The translations under genes were made by a program, and so were the position numbers. Below, in pieces: positions 15,337 through 23,074 of a DNA stretch of 34,558 nt. Source of the DNA: an uncultured Paracoccaceae bacterium. GTDB lineage: Bacteria; Pseudomonadota; Alphaproteobacteria; Rhodobacterales; Rhodobacteraceae. Positions within the stretch are counted from its first letter, which is position 1. Every line of letters begins with the position of its first letter. The stretch covers positions 1 to 34,558 of the forward strand of contig CALICM010000026.1 of NCBI GenBank assembly GCA_938049225.1, written 5' to 3'. The notes beneath the pieces are model-generated. The model saw only the letters and a list, made by a program, of their open reading frames with translations, was not told the DNA's origin and did no database searches.

Positions 15337-17387
15337 CAGAAAGCCCAGGCGCAGTAGTCGGTGTCGATGTCGGCGGCACTTTCACCGACCTCATCCAGCT
15401 TGACCCAGCCACGGGCCAGGTCCGCCTGGCCAAGGTCGCCAGCACGCTCGAAAACCAGGCGTTCGGTGTGATGGACGCTCTGAAGACCGCCGATTGCGAC
15501 CTGCAAACCCTTGCCCTTATCGTCCACGGCACGACCACGACCACCAACGCGGTGCTTGAGCGCAAACTCTCCCGCACAGGCCTGATCACCACCCAAGGCT
15601 TCCGCGATATCCTGGAGCTGGGCCGCCGGACACGCCCACAGCCCTATGGGATGACCGGCACCTTCATGCCGATCATCCCGCGCAACTTGCGTCTGGAGGT
15701 GCCCGAGCGGATGGACGCCAGCGGCCATGTGGTCACCCCGCTCGACGAGGCGGCCGTATGCGCCGCCGCGCAAACCCTCGTCGACCAAGGCTGCGAAAGC
15801 CTGGTCATCCATTTCCTGCACGCATATGCCAACCCCGCGCACGAGCGTCGTGCAGCAGACCTTATCCGCCCGCTTTGGCCCAACGATCACATCACGCTGG
15901 GCCACGCGCTGCTGTCCGAAAGCCGCGAGTTCGAGCGCGGCGTAACCGCCGCCGTCAACGCCAGTGTGCAACCCCTCCTTGATCGCTATATCCGCCGCCT
16001 TACCGGCGAACTGTCTAAGGGCGGGTATGGCGGCGATGTCTTGGTGATGAATGGCAACGGCGGCATGGTCTCGGCCACCCGGGTAGCACAGGAGGCCGCC
16101 AAGACGGTGATGTCCGGCCCCGCCTCGGGCGTCATGGCCGCGGCCTTCACCGGCCGTCTTGCGGGCCAGTCCAACCTGATCACCTATGACATGGGCGGGA
16201 CCTCTACAGATGTCGCGCTGATCCGCGATGCCGAACCCAGTGTGTCCAGCGAGATCGAGATCGAATATGCCCTGCCGATCCACGTTCCCATGGTCGACGT
16301 GCGCACCGTGGGGGCAGGCGGCGGCTCGATCGCCCGGGTCACCCAAGGGGGCCTGCTGGAGGTTGGCCCCGAAAGCGCGGGCGCCACGCCGGGGCCGATC
16401 TGCTATGGCCGTGGCGGCATCCAGCCCACCATTTCCGACGCCAACCTGCTGCTGGGCCGCCTTGACCCCGCAGGGCTTAGCGCGGTTGAGGGCAGTGTGG
16501 ACCTGGCAGACATCGCGCATACCTTCACTGAGGCCTTGGGCAAGCCCCTGGGTCTGGACGCCACCCAAGCCGCTGCCGCTGTGATCCGCATGGCCAACAC
16601 CCGCATGGCGGGTGCCATTCGCATGGTCTCGGTCTCGCTGGGCGCGGACCCGCGTGACTTCGCGCTTTTTGCCTTCGGCGGCGCGGGGCCCCTGCACGCC
16701 ACCGCCCTCGCGCGCGAATTGGGCATTCCGCGCGTGCTAGTCCCCGCCCGGCCCGGCATCACCAACGCCCTGGGCTGCGTCGTCGCCGACCTGCGCCACG
16801 ACTTCGTCAACACCGTCAACACCCCGCTGGATGCTCTCGCAGCGGACACCCTGGCGCAGGTTTTTGCGGCCCAAGCGGCCGAGGGCGACCGCCTGATCGG
16901 CGCCGAGACCGTGCAGATCCAGGACCGTCGCCACCTGCATTCGGTCGACATGCAATTCATCGGCCAAACCCACCTGCTGCGCGTCCCCCTCCCCAGCCCC
17001 GACATCACACCACAGGCCCTGCGAACCCTCTTCGAACAAGCCTATCACCAGCGCTTCCAGGTTGATCTGGCCGAGATCCGCGCCATGATCGTGAACGCCA
17101 ATACATCTGTTGTCGGCACCCGCCCGCCGCTGGACCTGAGCACCCTGATCGACCCCGCCGGACGCGCTGATACCCTGGCCCGCGCGCAGCGCAGCCAGCG
17201 GCCCGTCTGGTTCGATAGCGGCTGGCACGACACGCCGATCTACAGCCGCGACCACCTGCCGCTTGACGTCACCCTGACCGGCCCTGCGATCCTGTCCCAG
17301 ATGGATACCACCACCCTGATCGAACCCGGTGATGTCGCCACCGGCGACGCGCATGGCAACATCCTGATCCAGGTGCGCGCGCCATGA
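15333..17387 (+). CDS. Hydantoinase/oxoprolinase subunit A (HyuA-like)
   Basis: A 684-residue cytoplasmic subunit of an ATP-dependent ring-opening amidohydrolase. N-terminal GVDVGGTFTDL (about 8-18) is the first phosphate loop of the actin-like ATPase fold; HGTTTTTNAVLERK (about 66-79) and YDMGGTSTDVALI (about 284-296) are the other diagnostic blocks; FGGAGPLHA is the adenosine motif. Full length for the family. Members with subunit B hydrolyse 5-oxoproline, N-methylhydantoin or caprolactam, or carboxylate ketones. Here a lactam made by the downstream reductase is an attractive substrate (inference). It overlaps the upstream gene and HyuB by 4 bases each, so translation is coupled. Confidence 0.94.
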   Translation: MTESPGAVVGVDVGGTFTDLIQLDPATGQVRLAKVASTLENQAFGVMDALKTADCDLQTLALIVHGTTTTTNAVLERKLSRTGLITTQGFRDILELGRRTRPQPYGMTGTFMPIIPRNLRLEVPERMDASGHVVTPLDEAAVCAAAQTLVDQGCESLVIHFLHAYANPAHERRAADLIRPLWPNDHITLGHALLSESREFERGVTAAVNASVQPLLDRYIRRLTGELSKGGYGGDVLVMNGNGGMVSATRVAQEAAKTVMSGPASGVMAAAFTGRLAGQSNLITYDMGGTSTDVALIRDAEPSVSSEIEIEYALPIHVPMVDVRTVGAGGGSIARVTQGGLLEVGPESAGATPGPICYGRGGIQPTISDANLLLGRLDPAGLSAVEGSVDLADIAHTFTEALGKPLGLDATQAAAAVIRMANTRMAGAIRMVSVSLGADPRDFALFAFGGAGPLHATALARELGIPRVLVPARPGITNALGCVVADLRHDFVNTVNTPLDALAADTLAQVFAAQAAEGDRLIGAETVQIQDRRHLHSVDMQFIGQTHLLRVPLPSPDITPQALRTLFEQAYHQRFQVDLAEIRAMIVNANTSVVGTRPPLDLSTLIDPAGRADTLARAQRSQRPVWFDSGWHDTPIYSRDHLPLDVTLTGPAILSQMDTTTLIEPGDVATGDAHGNILIQVRAP

Positions 17388-19123
17388 CCCTTGACCCCAT
17401 CACCCTCAGCGTTATCCAGGCGGGCTTGCAACAGGTCTGCGACGAGATGGATCTGACCTTCTCGCGCGCCGCCTTCTCGCCGGTGATCGCCGAGGCGAAC
17501 GACCGCTCGGACGGCATCTATGATGCCACCGACGGTGCACTGATCGCCCAAGGTGCTGGCGGCCTGCCGGTTTTCGTTGGCACGATGCAATATTCCACCC
17601 GCACCCTGATCCAAATGATCGCCCAAGGCCGCGCCGCCGCGCCGCAGCCCGACGACATCTATATCGTCAACGATCCCTACCTGGGCGGCACCCATCTGAT
17701 GGACGTCCGCTTTGCCCGCCCGTTCTACCGCCACGGCACACTCTTCTGCTGGCTGTCAAATACCGGCCATTGGCCTGACACCGGCGGTGCGGTGCCCGGC
17801 GGCTTCTCGGCCTCGGCCACCAGTTCCGAGCAGGAGGGGCTGCGCCTGCCCCCGGTCCGCCTGTTCAAACAGGGCCACCTGGATGAAGAGATCTACGCCA
17901 TCATCTGCTCGAACATCCGGGTCGCCGACCAGCGCATCGGTGACGTGAAAGCCCAGGCCGCTGCGCTTAAGGTCGGCGAAGCGCGCTTGAACGCGCTGAT
18001 GGACCGCTACGGCGATGCCACTGTTGCCGCCGCCATAGCCGAGTTGCGCCACCGCGCCGCCGCGCAGATGCGCGCTTTTATCGCCGAAATCCCCGAAGGG
18101 GCCCATCGGGCGTCTGCCTGGATCGACAGCGATGGTGTGGTGAACGAACCGCTGGAAATTCGCCTTACCGTCCAACGCAAAGGCGAGGACCTGAGCTTCG
18201 ACTTCACCGGCTCCAGTGCCCCTTGCGCGGGGCCGATGAATTCGGTCCGCGCCACGACGCTCAGCTCAGTCTACCTTGCCATGCGCCATATCTTCCCGCA
18301 GGTGCCGATCAGCGCTGGGGCGTTCGAGCCGCTGCAGGTCACCGGGATCGAAAATACCTTCCTTGACGCGCATTACCCCCGGCCGGTCTCGGGCTGCGCG
18401 GCGGAGGTCTCCCAGCGCATCGCCGAGGCCGTCTTCGCCGCCCTTGCCCCCGCCTTGCCGGATCGCGTCACTGCTGCCCCCGCCGGGACCAGCGGCAATT
18501 TTGCGCTGGGCGGCCATGACCCCGACCGGGGTCGCGATTTCGTGATGTACCAACTCTCGGGCGGCGGATATGGGGGCAACGCCGGCCACGACGGGTTGAC
18601 CAACGGCTGCTCGACCATCGGCATCTCCAAAGCCCCGCCCGTCGAAATCATGGAGCAGGCCTTCCCCGTCCTCTACCACCGCTATGCCCTGCGCGAGGGG
18701 TCGGGCGGCGCGGGCCAGCAACGCGGCGGCTTCGGCCTGGACTACGAGGTCGAACTCAGGCGCGGCACCGCCCGCGCCAGTTTCGTCATGGATCATGGCC
18801 GTTTTGGCCCCCAAGGCGCGCTAGGCGGCAGCGATGGTGCGATGAACGAGGTCGCCGTCTGGCAAAATGGCACGCCACGCACCCCCAAACATCTGTCCAA
18901 AGCCCAAGACATCCCCCTTGCGCCCGGGGATCGCGTCCGCGTCCGCACCCCGGGCGGTGGCGGCTATGGCGATCCGATGCGCCGCGACCCCCAGGCCGTG
19001 CTGACCGACGTGCGCCTGGGCCGCTACACCCCCGACCAAGCCGCAACCCTATTCGGCGTGATCATGACCGGCGAGCCTGTGGCCATCGATCACGCCGCCA
19101 CGACCAAGGCCCGCAACAGATGA
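17384..19123 (+). CDS. Hydantoinase/oxoprolinase subunit B (HyuB-like)
   Basis: A 579-residue partner of HyuA. Family hallmarks are LTFSRAAFSPVIAEANDRSDGIYD near residues 25-50, the D-D-I-Y-I-V-N-D-P-Y-L-G-G-T-H-L-M-D block (about 90-108) with candidate metal ligands (N-D, H), FDFTGSS in the middle, GGGYGGNAGHDG, and a C-terminal RVRTPGGGGYGDP. Length is usual. HyuB provides the amide-hydrolysing centre while HyuA supplies ATP-driven phosphorylation. It overlaps HyuA upstream and the ModE-like regulator downstream by ATGA junctions. Confidence 0.94.
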   Translation: MTLDPITLSVIQAGLQQVCDEMDLTFSRAAFSPVIAEANDRSDGIYDATDGALIAQGAGGLPVFVGTMQYSTRTLIQMIAQGRAAAPQPDDIYIVNDPYLGGTHLMDVRFARPFYRHGTLFCWLSNTGHWPDTGGAVPGGFSASATSSEQEGLRLPPVRLFKQGHLDEEIYAIICSNIRVADQRIGDVKAQAAALKVGEARLNALMDRYGDATVAAAIAELRHRAAAQMRAFIAEIPEGAHRASAWIDSDGVVNEPLEIRLTVQRKGEDLSFDFTGSSAPCAGPMNSVRATTLSSVYLAMRHIFPQVPISAGAFEPLQVTGIENTFLDAHYPRPVSGCAAEVSQRIAEAVFAALAPALPDRVTAAPAGTSGNFALGGHDPDRGRDFVMYQLSGGGYGGNAGHDGLTNGCSTIGISKAPPVEIMEQAFPVLYHRYALREGSGGAGQQRGGFGLDYEVELRRGTARASFVMDHGRFGPQGALGGSDGAMNEVAVWQNGTPRTPKHLSKAQDIPLAPGDRVRVRTPGGGGYGDPMRRDPQAVLTDVRLGRYTPDQAATLFGVIMTGEPVAIDHAATTKARNR

Positions 19124-19482
19124 CCGAGGACCCCCACGCCCCCCGCCTGCGGATCCGTGTCGTTTTTGGGGACCACGCCATGCTGGGCCCCGGCAAGGCC
19201 GACCTGCTGACCCTGATCGCCCAGACCGGCTCCATCTCCGCCGCGGGCCGGGCGATGAACATGAGCTACAAACGCGCCTGGTTGCTGGTCGACACGATGA
19301 ACGCGGCGTTCACCGAGCCGCTGGTCGACAGTACCCGAGGCGGCGCCAAGGGCGGCGGCGCGCGGCTCACATCGATGGGCGAAACCGTGCTGGCCCATTA
19401 CCGCGCCTTGGAAACAAAGCTCGAGGACGCAGGGGCGGAAGAAATGGCAGCACTCCGTGCCCTTCAACCCGATCCCCCATAA
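19120..19482 (+). CDS. ModE-like winged-helix regulator, HTH domain only
   Basis: A 120-residue protein consisting of the N-terminal DNA-binding domain of ModE (LysR-type winged helix). The helix-turn-helix lies at about residues 26-60: LTLIAQTGSISAAGRAMNMSYKRAWLLVDTMN, with the S-I-S-A-A-G and S-Y-K-R-A-W hallmarks, and then GGAKGGGARLTSMGE, the wing. The C-terminal molybdate-binding TOBE domains of E. coli ModE are absent, so how it senses molybdate is unclear; stand-alone HTH versions are common in alphaproteobacteria. It overlaps HyuB by ATGA and precedes modA by 102 bp. A doubled palindrome 12 bp after its stop is a good candidate for its binding site. Confidence 0.9.
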   Translation: MTEDPHAPRLRIRVVFGDHAMLGPGKADLLTLIAQTGSISAAGRAMNMSYKRAWLLVDTMNAAFTEPLVDSTRGGAKGGGARLTSMGETVLAHYRALETKLEDAGAEEMAALRALQPDPP

Positions 19483-19493
19483 GTTCGGGCCCG

Positions 19494-19517
19494 TCCCATG
19501 GGATATGTCCCATGGGA
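19494..19517. promoter_or_regulatory. Doubled palindrome, candidate operator in front of modA
   Basis: TCCCATGGGA occurs at 19494-19503 and again at 19508-19517, separated by TATG. Each copy is a perfect 10-bp palindrome, and the start-to-start spacing is 14 bp. It sits between the ModE-like regulator gene and modA, 68 bp before the modA start. The arrangement suits two dimers on one DNA stretch. It does not look like the AT-rich E. coli ModE box, so the link to this regulator is inferred from position only. Confidence 0.6.
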
Positions 19518-19584
19518 AATAACGATTGCCAAGCCGCCGCGAACCCTGCGATATTTCCGACAAACCATAACGCCCAGGATCCCT

Positions 19585-20340
19585 ATGCTGCGCCGCCTTG
19601 CCCTTGTCTGTGCTCTGGCCCTCGCCCCGTTTGCCACCAAAGCGGGCGAGGTGACCGTCTTCGCGGCCGCCAGCCTGGGCAGCGCCCTGACCGAGGTGGC
19701 GGCGCTTTGGGCTCAGGTCACCGAGAACCGGGCCATCATCGTTCCGGCGGGCAGCGCCACACTGGCACGGCAAATTCAGCAAGGGGCGCCTGCGGATGTG
19801 TTCATCTCGGCCAACGCGGCCTGGATGGATGTGCTGGACCAAGACGGGCGGACCCTCGCGGGCAGTCGGCGGGATCTTTTGACCAACCGGCTGGTGCTGA
19901 TCGGGACCGGTGACCCACCCCCCCTGGACCTGAGCGAGCCAAACACATTGCGCGAGCGCCTGGGCAGCGACCGCCTGGCCATGGCTCAGGTCGACGCCGT
20001 TCCCGCAGGCATTTACGGCAAGGCGGCATTGCAATCCTTGGGCCATTGGGATGCTGTCGCGGATCGGGTCGCCCAAACCGACAATGTCCGTGCAGCATTG
20101 GCTTTGGTCGCGGCGGGGGCGGCCCCGCTTGGCATTGTCTATGCCACAGACGCGCGTTTGCAGGCGCGGGTCACTGTGCTAGCTACCCTTCCCGCGGACA
20201 GTCACCCCCCCATTGTCTATCCCGCGGCCCAGATCTCGGACAGCGCCCAAGCCGCCGACTTTCTTGACTTCCTCGCAAGCTCGGCGGCACAGCGGATTTT
20301 CGCGGACCATGGGTTCGGCCGACCGGACCCTGCCCGGTGA
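19585..20340 (+). CDS. modA: Molybdate ABC transporter substrate-binding protein ModA
   Basis: A 251-residue periplasmic molybdate/tungstate-binding protein. A Sec signal MLRRLALVCALALAPFATKA is followed by GEVTVFAAASLGSALTEVA, the ModA N-terminus. FAAASL, the G-S-A-T-L-A-R-Q-I-Q-Q-G-A-P-A-D-V-F-I-S-A-N block and the AQVDAVPAGIYGKAALQSLG block contribute the oxyanion pocket in the family. The start is ATG 19585 with AGGA 7 bases upstream; an apparent longer frame from 19498 begins inside the palindromic operator and lacks a signal peptide. Its stop overlaps the GTG start of modB. Confidence 0.95.
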   Translation: MLRRLALVCALALAPFATKAGEVTVFAAASLGSALTEVAALWAQVTENRAIIVPAGSATLARQIQQGAPADVFISANAAWMDVLDQDGRTLAGSRRDLLTNRLVLIGTGDPPPLDLSEPNTLRERLGSDRLAMAQVDAVPAGIYGKAALQSLGHWDAVADRVAQTDNVRAALALVAAGAAPLGIVYATDARLQARVTVLATLPADSHPPIVYPAAQISDSAQAADFLDFLASSAAQRIFADHGFGRPDPAR

Positions 20341-21035
20341 CCGACTGGCTGACCCCCGCCGAATGGACCGTTGTGGCCCTCTCGCTGAAGGTTTCGGCTA
20401 CAGCCACCCTGGCCAGCCTGCCCTTCGCGCTTCTGGTCGCCCTTGCCCTGGCGCGGGGCCGTTTCCCGGGGCGCCAGTTGCTCAACGGGATGGTGCATCT
20501 GCCGCTGATCCTGCCCCCGGTCGTCACCGGCTACCTGCTGCTGCTGACCTTTAGCACCCAAGGCCCCGTCGGCGGGTTCCTAGAGCGCGCCTTCGGTCTG
20601 GTCTTCGCTTTCCGCTGGACCGGGGCCGCCCTTGCCGCCGCGATCATGGCCTTCCCCTTGATGGTCCGCGCGATCCGCTTGGGGATCGAAGCGGTCGACC
20701 CGAAACTTGAACAAGCCGCCGCGACATTGGGCGCCTCGCGCGTTTGGGTCTTTCTGACGATCACCCTGCCGCTGATCCTTCCGGGCATTCTGGCGGGCAG
20801 CATTCTGGCCTTCGCCAAAGCCATGGGCGAGTTTGGCGCCACGATTACTTTCGTCGCCAACATCCCTGGTGAAACCCAGACCCTGCCCACCGCGATCTAT
20901 GCCTTCTTGCAAGTTCCTGGCGGCGAGGGATCGGCCTGGCGTTTGGTTATCCTCTCGATAGCGTTGGCCATGACGGCACTCTTGGTGTCTGAATGGGTCG
21001 CCACCCGGGTCGCCCGCAGGATCCGCGACGCATGA
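20337..21035 (+). CDS. modB: Molybdate ABC transporter permease ModB
   Basis: A 232-residue inner-membrane permease with about five or six membrane segments. PLILPPVVTGYLLL and the EAA loop (E-A-V-D-P-K-L-E-Q-A-A-A-T-L-G-A-S-R-V-W-V-F, about residues 119-140) are diagnostic of ModB, as is AKAMGEFGATITFVANIPGETQTL. The GTG start at 20337 overlaps the modA stop, and the modB stop overlaps the modC ATG, so the three genes are translationally coupled. Confidence 0.95.
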   Translation: MTDWLTPAEWTVVALSLKVSATATLASLPFALLVALALARGRFPGRQLLNGMVHLPLILPPVVTGYLLLLTFSTQGPVGGFLERAFGLVFAFRWTGAALAAAIMAFPLMVRAIRLGIEAVDPKLEQAAATLGASRVWVFLTITLPLILPGILAGSILAFAKAMGEFGATITFVANIPGETQTLPTAIYAFLQVPGGEGSAWRLVILSIALAMTALLVSEWVATRVARRIRDA

Positions 21036-22156
21036 CGCTTTCGGTGAACCTGAAACACCGCCTGCCGGGTTTCACCCTGGATGTGGCCTTTGAGGCGCCC
21101 CCGGGCGTGACCGCGCTGTTCGGCCGCTCGGGCGCTGGGAAAACCACCGTCGTCAATGCGGTCGCGGGGCTGTTGCGCCCGGATCAGGGGCGGGTCGCGC
21201 TGCAAGGCCGCGTCCTGAGCGACCGGGCGACGCGGACCTGGATCCCGCCCCACAAACGGCGCGTGGGCTATGTATTTCAGGAGGGTCGGTTGTTCCCGCA
21301 TCTGTCGGTGCGGCAGAACTTGACCTATGGGGCCAGGTTGGCCGGGCGCGGCAATTCAGGGAGCTTCGATCAGGTTGCGGATCTGCTGGGACTGGCCCCG
21401 CTGCTTGGCCGCCACCCCGGCGCGCTGTCGGGCGGCGAGAAACAGCGTGTGGCTTTGGGGCGCGCCTTGCTGTCGGATCCGCATCTTTTGTTGATGGACG
21501 AGCCCCTGGCCGCACTGGATGCACCCAGAAAAGCCGAAGTGCTGCCGTACCTGGAAAGGATCCGCGATTCGGCGCGGATCCCGATCCTTTATGTCAGCCA
21601 CGCGATGGACGAGGTCGCCCGCCTGGCAAACACCGTCATTGTCCTGGAGGGCGGCCGTGTCATCCGCGCAGGCCCCGCGACCGAGGTTTTGTCGGATCCC
21701 AGCACGGCCCCCGCCCTGGGCCTGCGCAGCGCAGGCGCCGTGCTGGAAGGGCGCGTGGTCGCGCAGCATGACGACGGGCTCACGGAAGTGGCGGTCTCGG
21801 CGGGGCATCTGTTCCTGCCCCGTGTCGTCGCGGACATCGGTGCGCAACTGCGGATCCGCATTGCCGCGCAAGACGTGATCCTATCCAGAAACCGCCCCGA
21901 GGGGCTGTCCGCGCTCAACATCCTGCCCGCCACGGTCTCGGCCCTGCACCCGGGCGAGGGGCCAGGGATGATGGTGCAACTACAGGCGGGCACGGATCGG
22001 TTGCTGGCCCGGATCACCCGCCGTTCAGCCCAGGCCTTGGACATCGCGCCCGGGCGTTCCTGCTTTGCGGTGGTCAAAACTGTGGCCGTCGCGCGCGCTG
22101 ACATCGGCCAGCGGGCCGAGGAAAAGCATGACCCCCAGGCTTCGCCGCAAGGTTGA
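21032..22156 (+). CDS. modC: Molybdate ABC transporter ATP-binding protein ModC
   Basis: A 374-residue ATPase for the ModB permease. Walker A is G-R-S-G-A-G-K-T (31-38), followed by VGYVFQEGRLFPHLSVRQNL with the Q-loop, signature LSGGEKQRVALGRAL, Walker B LLLMDEPLAALD and the switch H in YVSHAMDEVARLA. The C-terminal part (about 290-360: LSALNILPATVSALHPGEG ... VVKTVAVA) is a TOBE (Mop-like) domain that binds molybdate and can inhibit transport. The start is ATG 21032, giving an ATGA overlap with modB. The following gap of 75 bp leads to the molybdenum-enzyme genes that need this metal. Confidence 0.95.
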   Translation: MTLSVNLKHRLPGFTLDVAFEAPPGVTALFGRSGAGKTTVVNAVAGLLRPDQGRVALQGRVLSDRATRTWIPPHKRRVGYVFQEGRLFPHLSVRQNLTYGARLAGRGNSGSFDQVADLLGLAPLLGRHPGALSGGEKQRVALGRALLSDPHLLLMDEPLAALDAPRKAEVLPYLERIRDSARIPILYVSHAMDEVARLANTVIVLEGGRVIRAGPATEVLSDPSTAPALGLRSAGAVLEGRVVAQHDDGLTEVAVSAGHLFLPRVVADIGAQLRIRIAAQDVILSRNRPEGLSALNILPATVSALHPGEGPGMMVQLQAGTDRLLARITRRSAQALDIAPGRSCFAVVKTVAVARADIGQRAEEKHDPQASPQG

Positions 22157-22231
22157 CACAGGCCGAGGCCCGGGCGCACGATCTGTGCGCATGTTTCGCC
22201 CCACGCCCCGGGGCATTAGCGAAGGATTTCC

Positions 22232-23074
22232 GTGATACCTTATGCCCGCCCCTCCACCCTGACCGAGGCCTTGCAGCACCTGGCCGAGGTGCCTGCGACC
22301 ATCGCGGCGGGTTGTACGGACCTGTTTCCCGCCACCGATCGGCCCGCTTTGGCCGGGCCAATTCTGGATCTGACCGGGATCGCGGGACTGGACGGGATAG
22401 ATCACCAGGAAGGGGCTTGGCGGATTGGGGCGAACGCCACTTGGACAGACCTGCTGCGGGCAGAGCTGCCACCTGCTTTCGATATGCTCAAAGAAGCCGC
22501 GACCGAGGTCGGCTCGATCCAGATCCAAAATGCGGGCACCGTTGTGGGTAACATCTGCAACGCCTCGCCCGCCGCAGACGGCGTGCCACCCCTTCTGGCG
22601 CTGGACGCCGAAATCGCCCTGGCGTCCCGAAACGGGACCCGCCAGCTTGCGTTGCGCGACTTCCTTACCGGCCCACGGCAAACCGCCCTGGCACCGGGCG
22701 AGATCGTGACCGCCCTGCATATCCCAGACACCGCAACCACGGGCCGCAGCCGATTTTTAAAGCTGGGGGCGCGGCGCTATCTGGTGATTTCTATCGCGAT
22801 GGTAGCTGCGCGGCTTGAGGTGCACAACAACCACGTGACCCAAGCCGCACTGGCGGTCGGGGCCTGTGGTCCGGTCGCCACGCGGCTGCCCGACTTGGAG
22901 GCTGCCTTGGCCAACCAACCCGTTGATGTATTGCCCGACCTCATCACCGAAGCCTCCATCGCCCCGGCCTTGTCACCCATTGACGACATCCGCGCTACCG
23001 CCGCCTATCGCCTGACCGCCGCGGCCGAATTGCTGCGGCGCGCTGTGCGGGATCTGACCGGGGGCCAGCCGTGA
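22232..23074 (+). CDS. Molybdenum hydroxylase FAD-binding subunit
   Basis: A 280-residue FAD subunit of the xanthine dehydrogenase/CO dehydrogenase medium-subunit family. The FAD pyrophosphate loop is AAGCTDLFP (about 28-36, a variant of A-G-G-T-D-L), and the second FAD block is NAGTVVGNICNASPAAD (about 101-117). FLKLGARRYLVISIAMVAARL and the C-terminal YRLTAAAELLRRAV complete the fold. The start is GTG 22232 with a fair GAAGGA site upstream. It passes electrons from the [2Fe-2S] clusters of the next gene to an acceptor, and it overlaps that gene by GTGA. Confidence 0.92.
   Translation: MIPYARPSTLTEALQHLAEVPATIAAGCTDLFPATDRPALAGPILDLTGIAGLDGIDHQEGAWRIGANATWTDLLRAELPPAFDMLKEAATEVGSIQIQNAGTVVGNICNASPAADGVPPLLALDAEIALASRNGTRQLALRDFLTGPRQTALAPGEIVTALHIPDTATTGRSRFLKLGARRYLVISIAMVAARLEVHNNHVTQAALAVGACGPVATRLPDLEAALANQPVDVLPDLITEASIAPALSPIDDIRATAAYRLTAAAELLRRAVRDLTGGQP

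Noticed and set aside
19494-19530. Classical ModE box upstream of modA
   Set aside because: The E. coli-type AT-rich half sites are absent; the palindromes here are GC-centred and described as a separate candidate operator.
19498-19584. Start of modA at 19498
   Set aside because: This ATG lies inside the doubled palindrome and the extension would bury the Sec signal peptide; ATG 19585 has a ribosome binding site.
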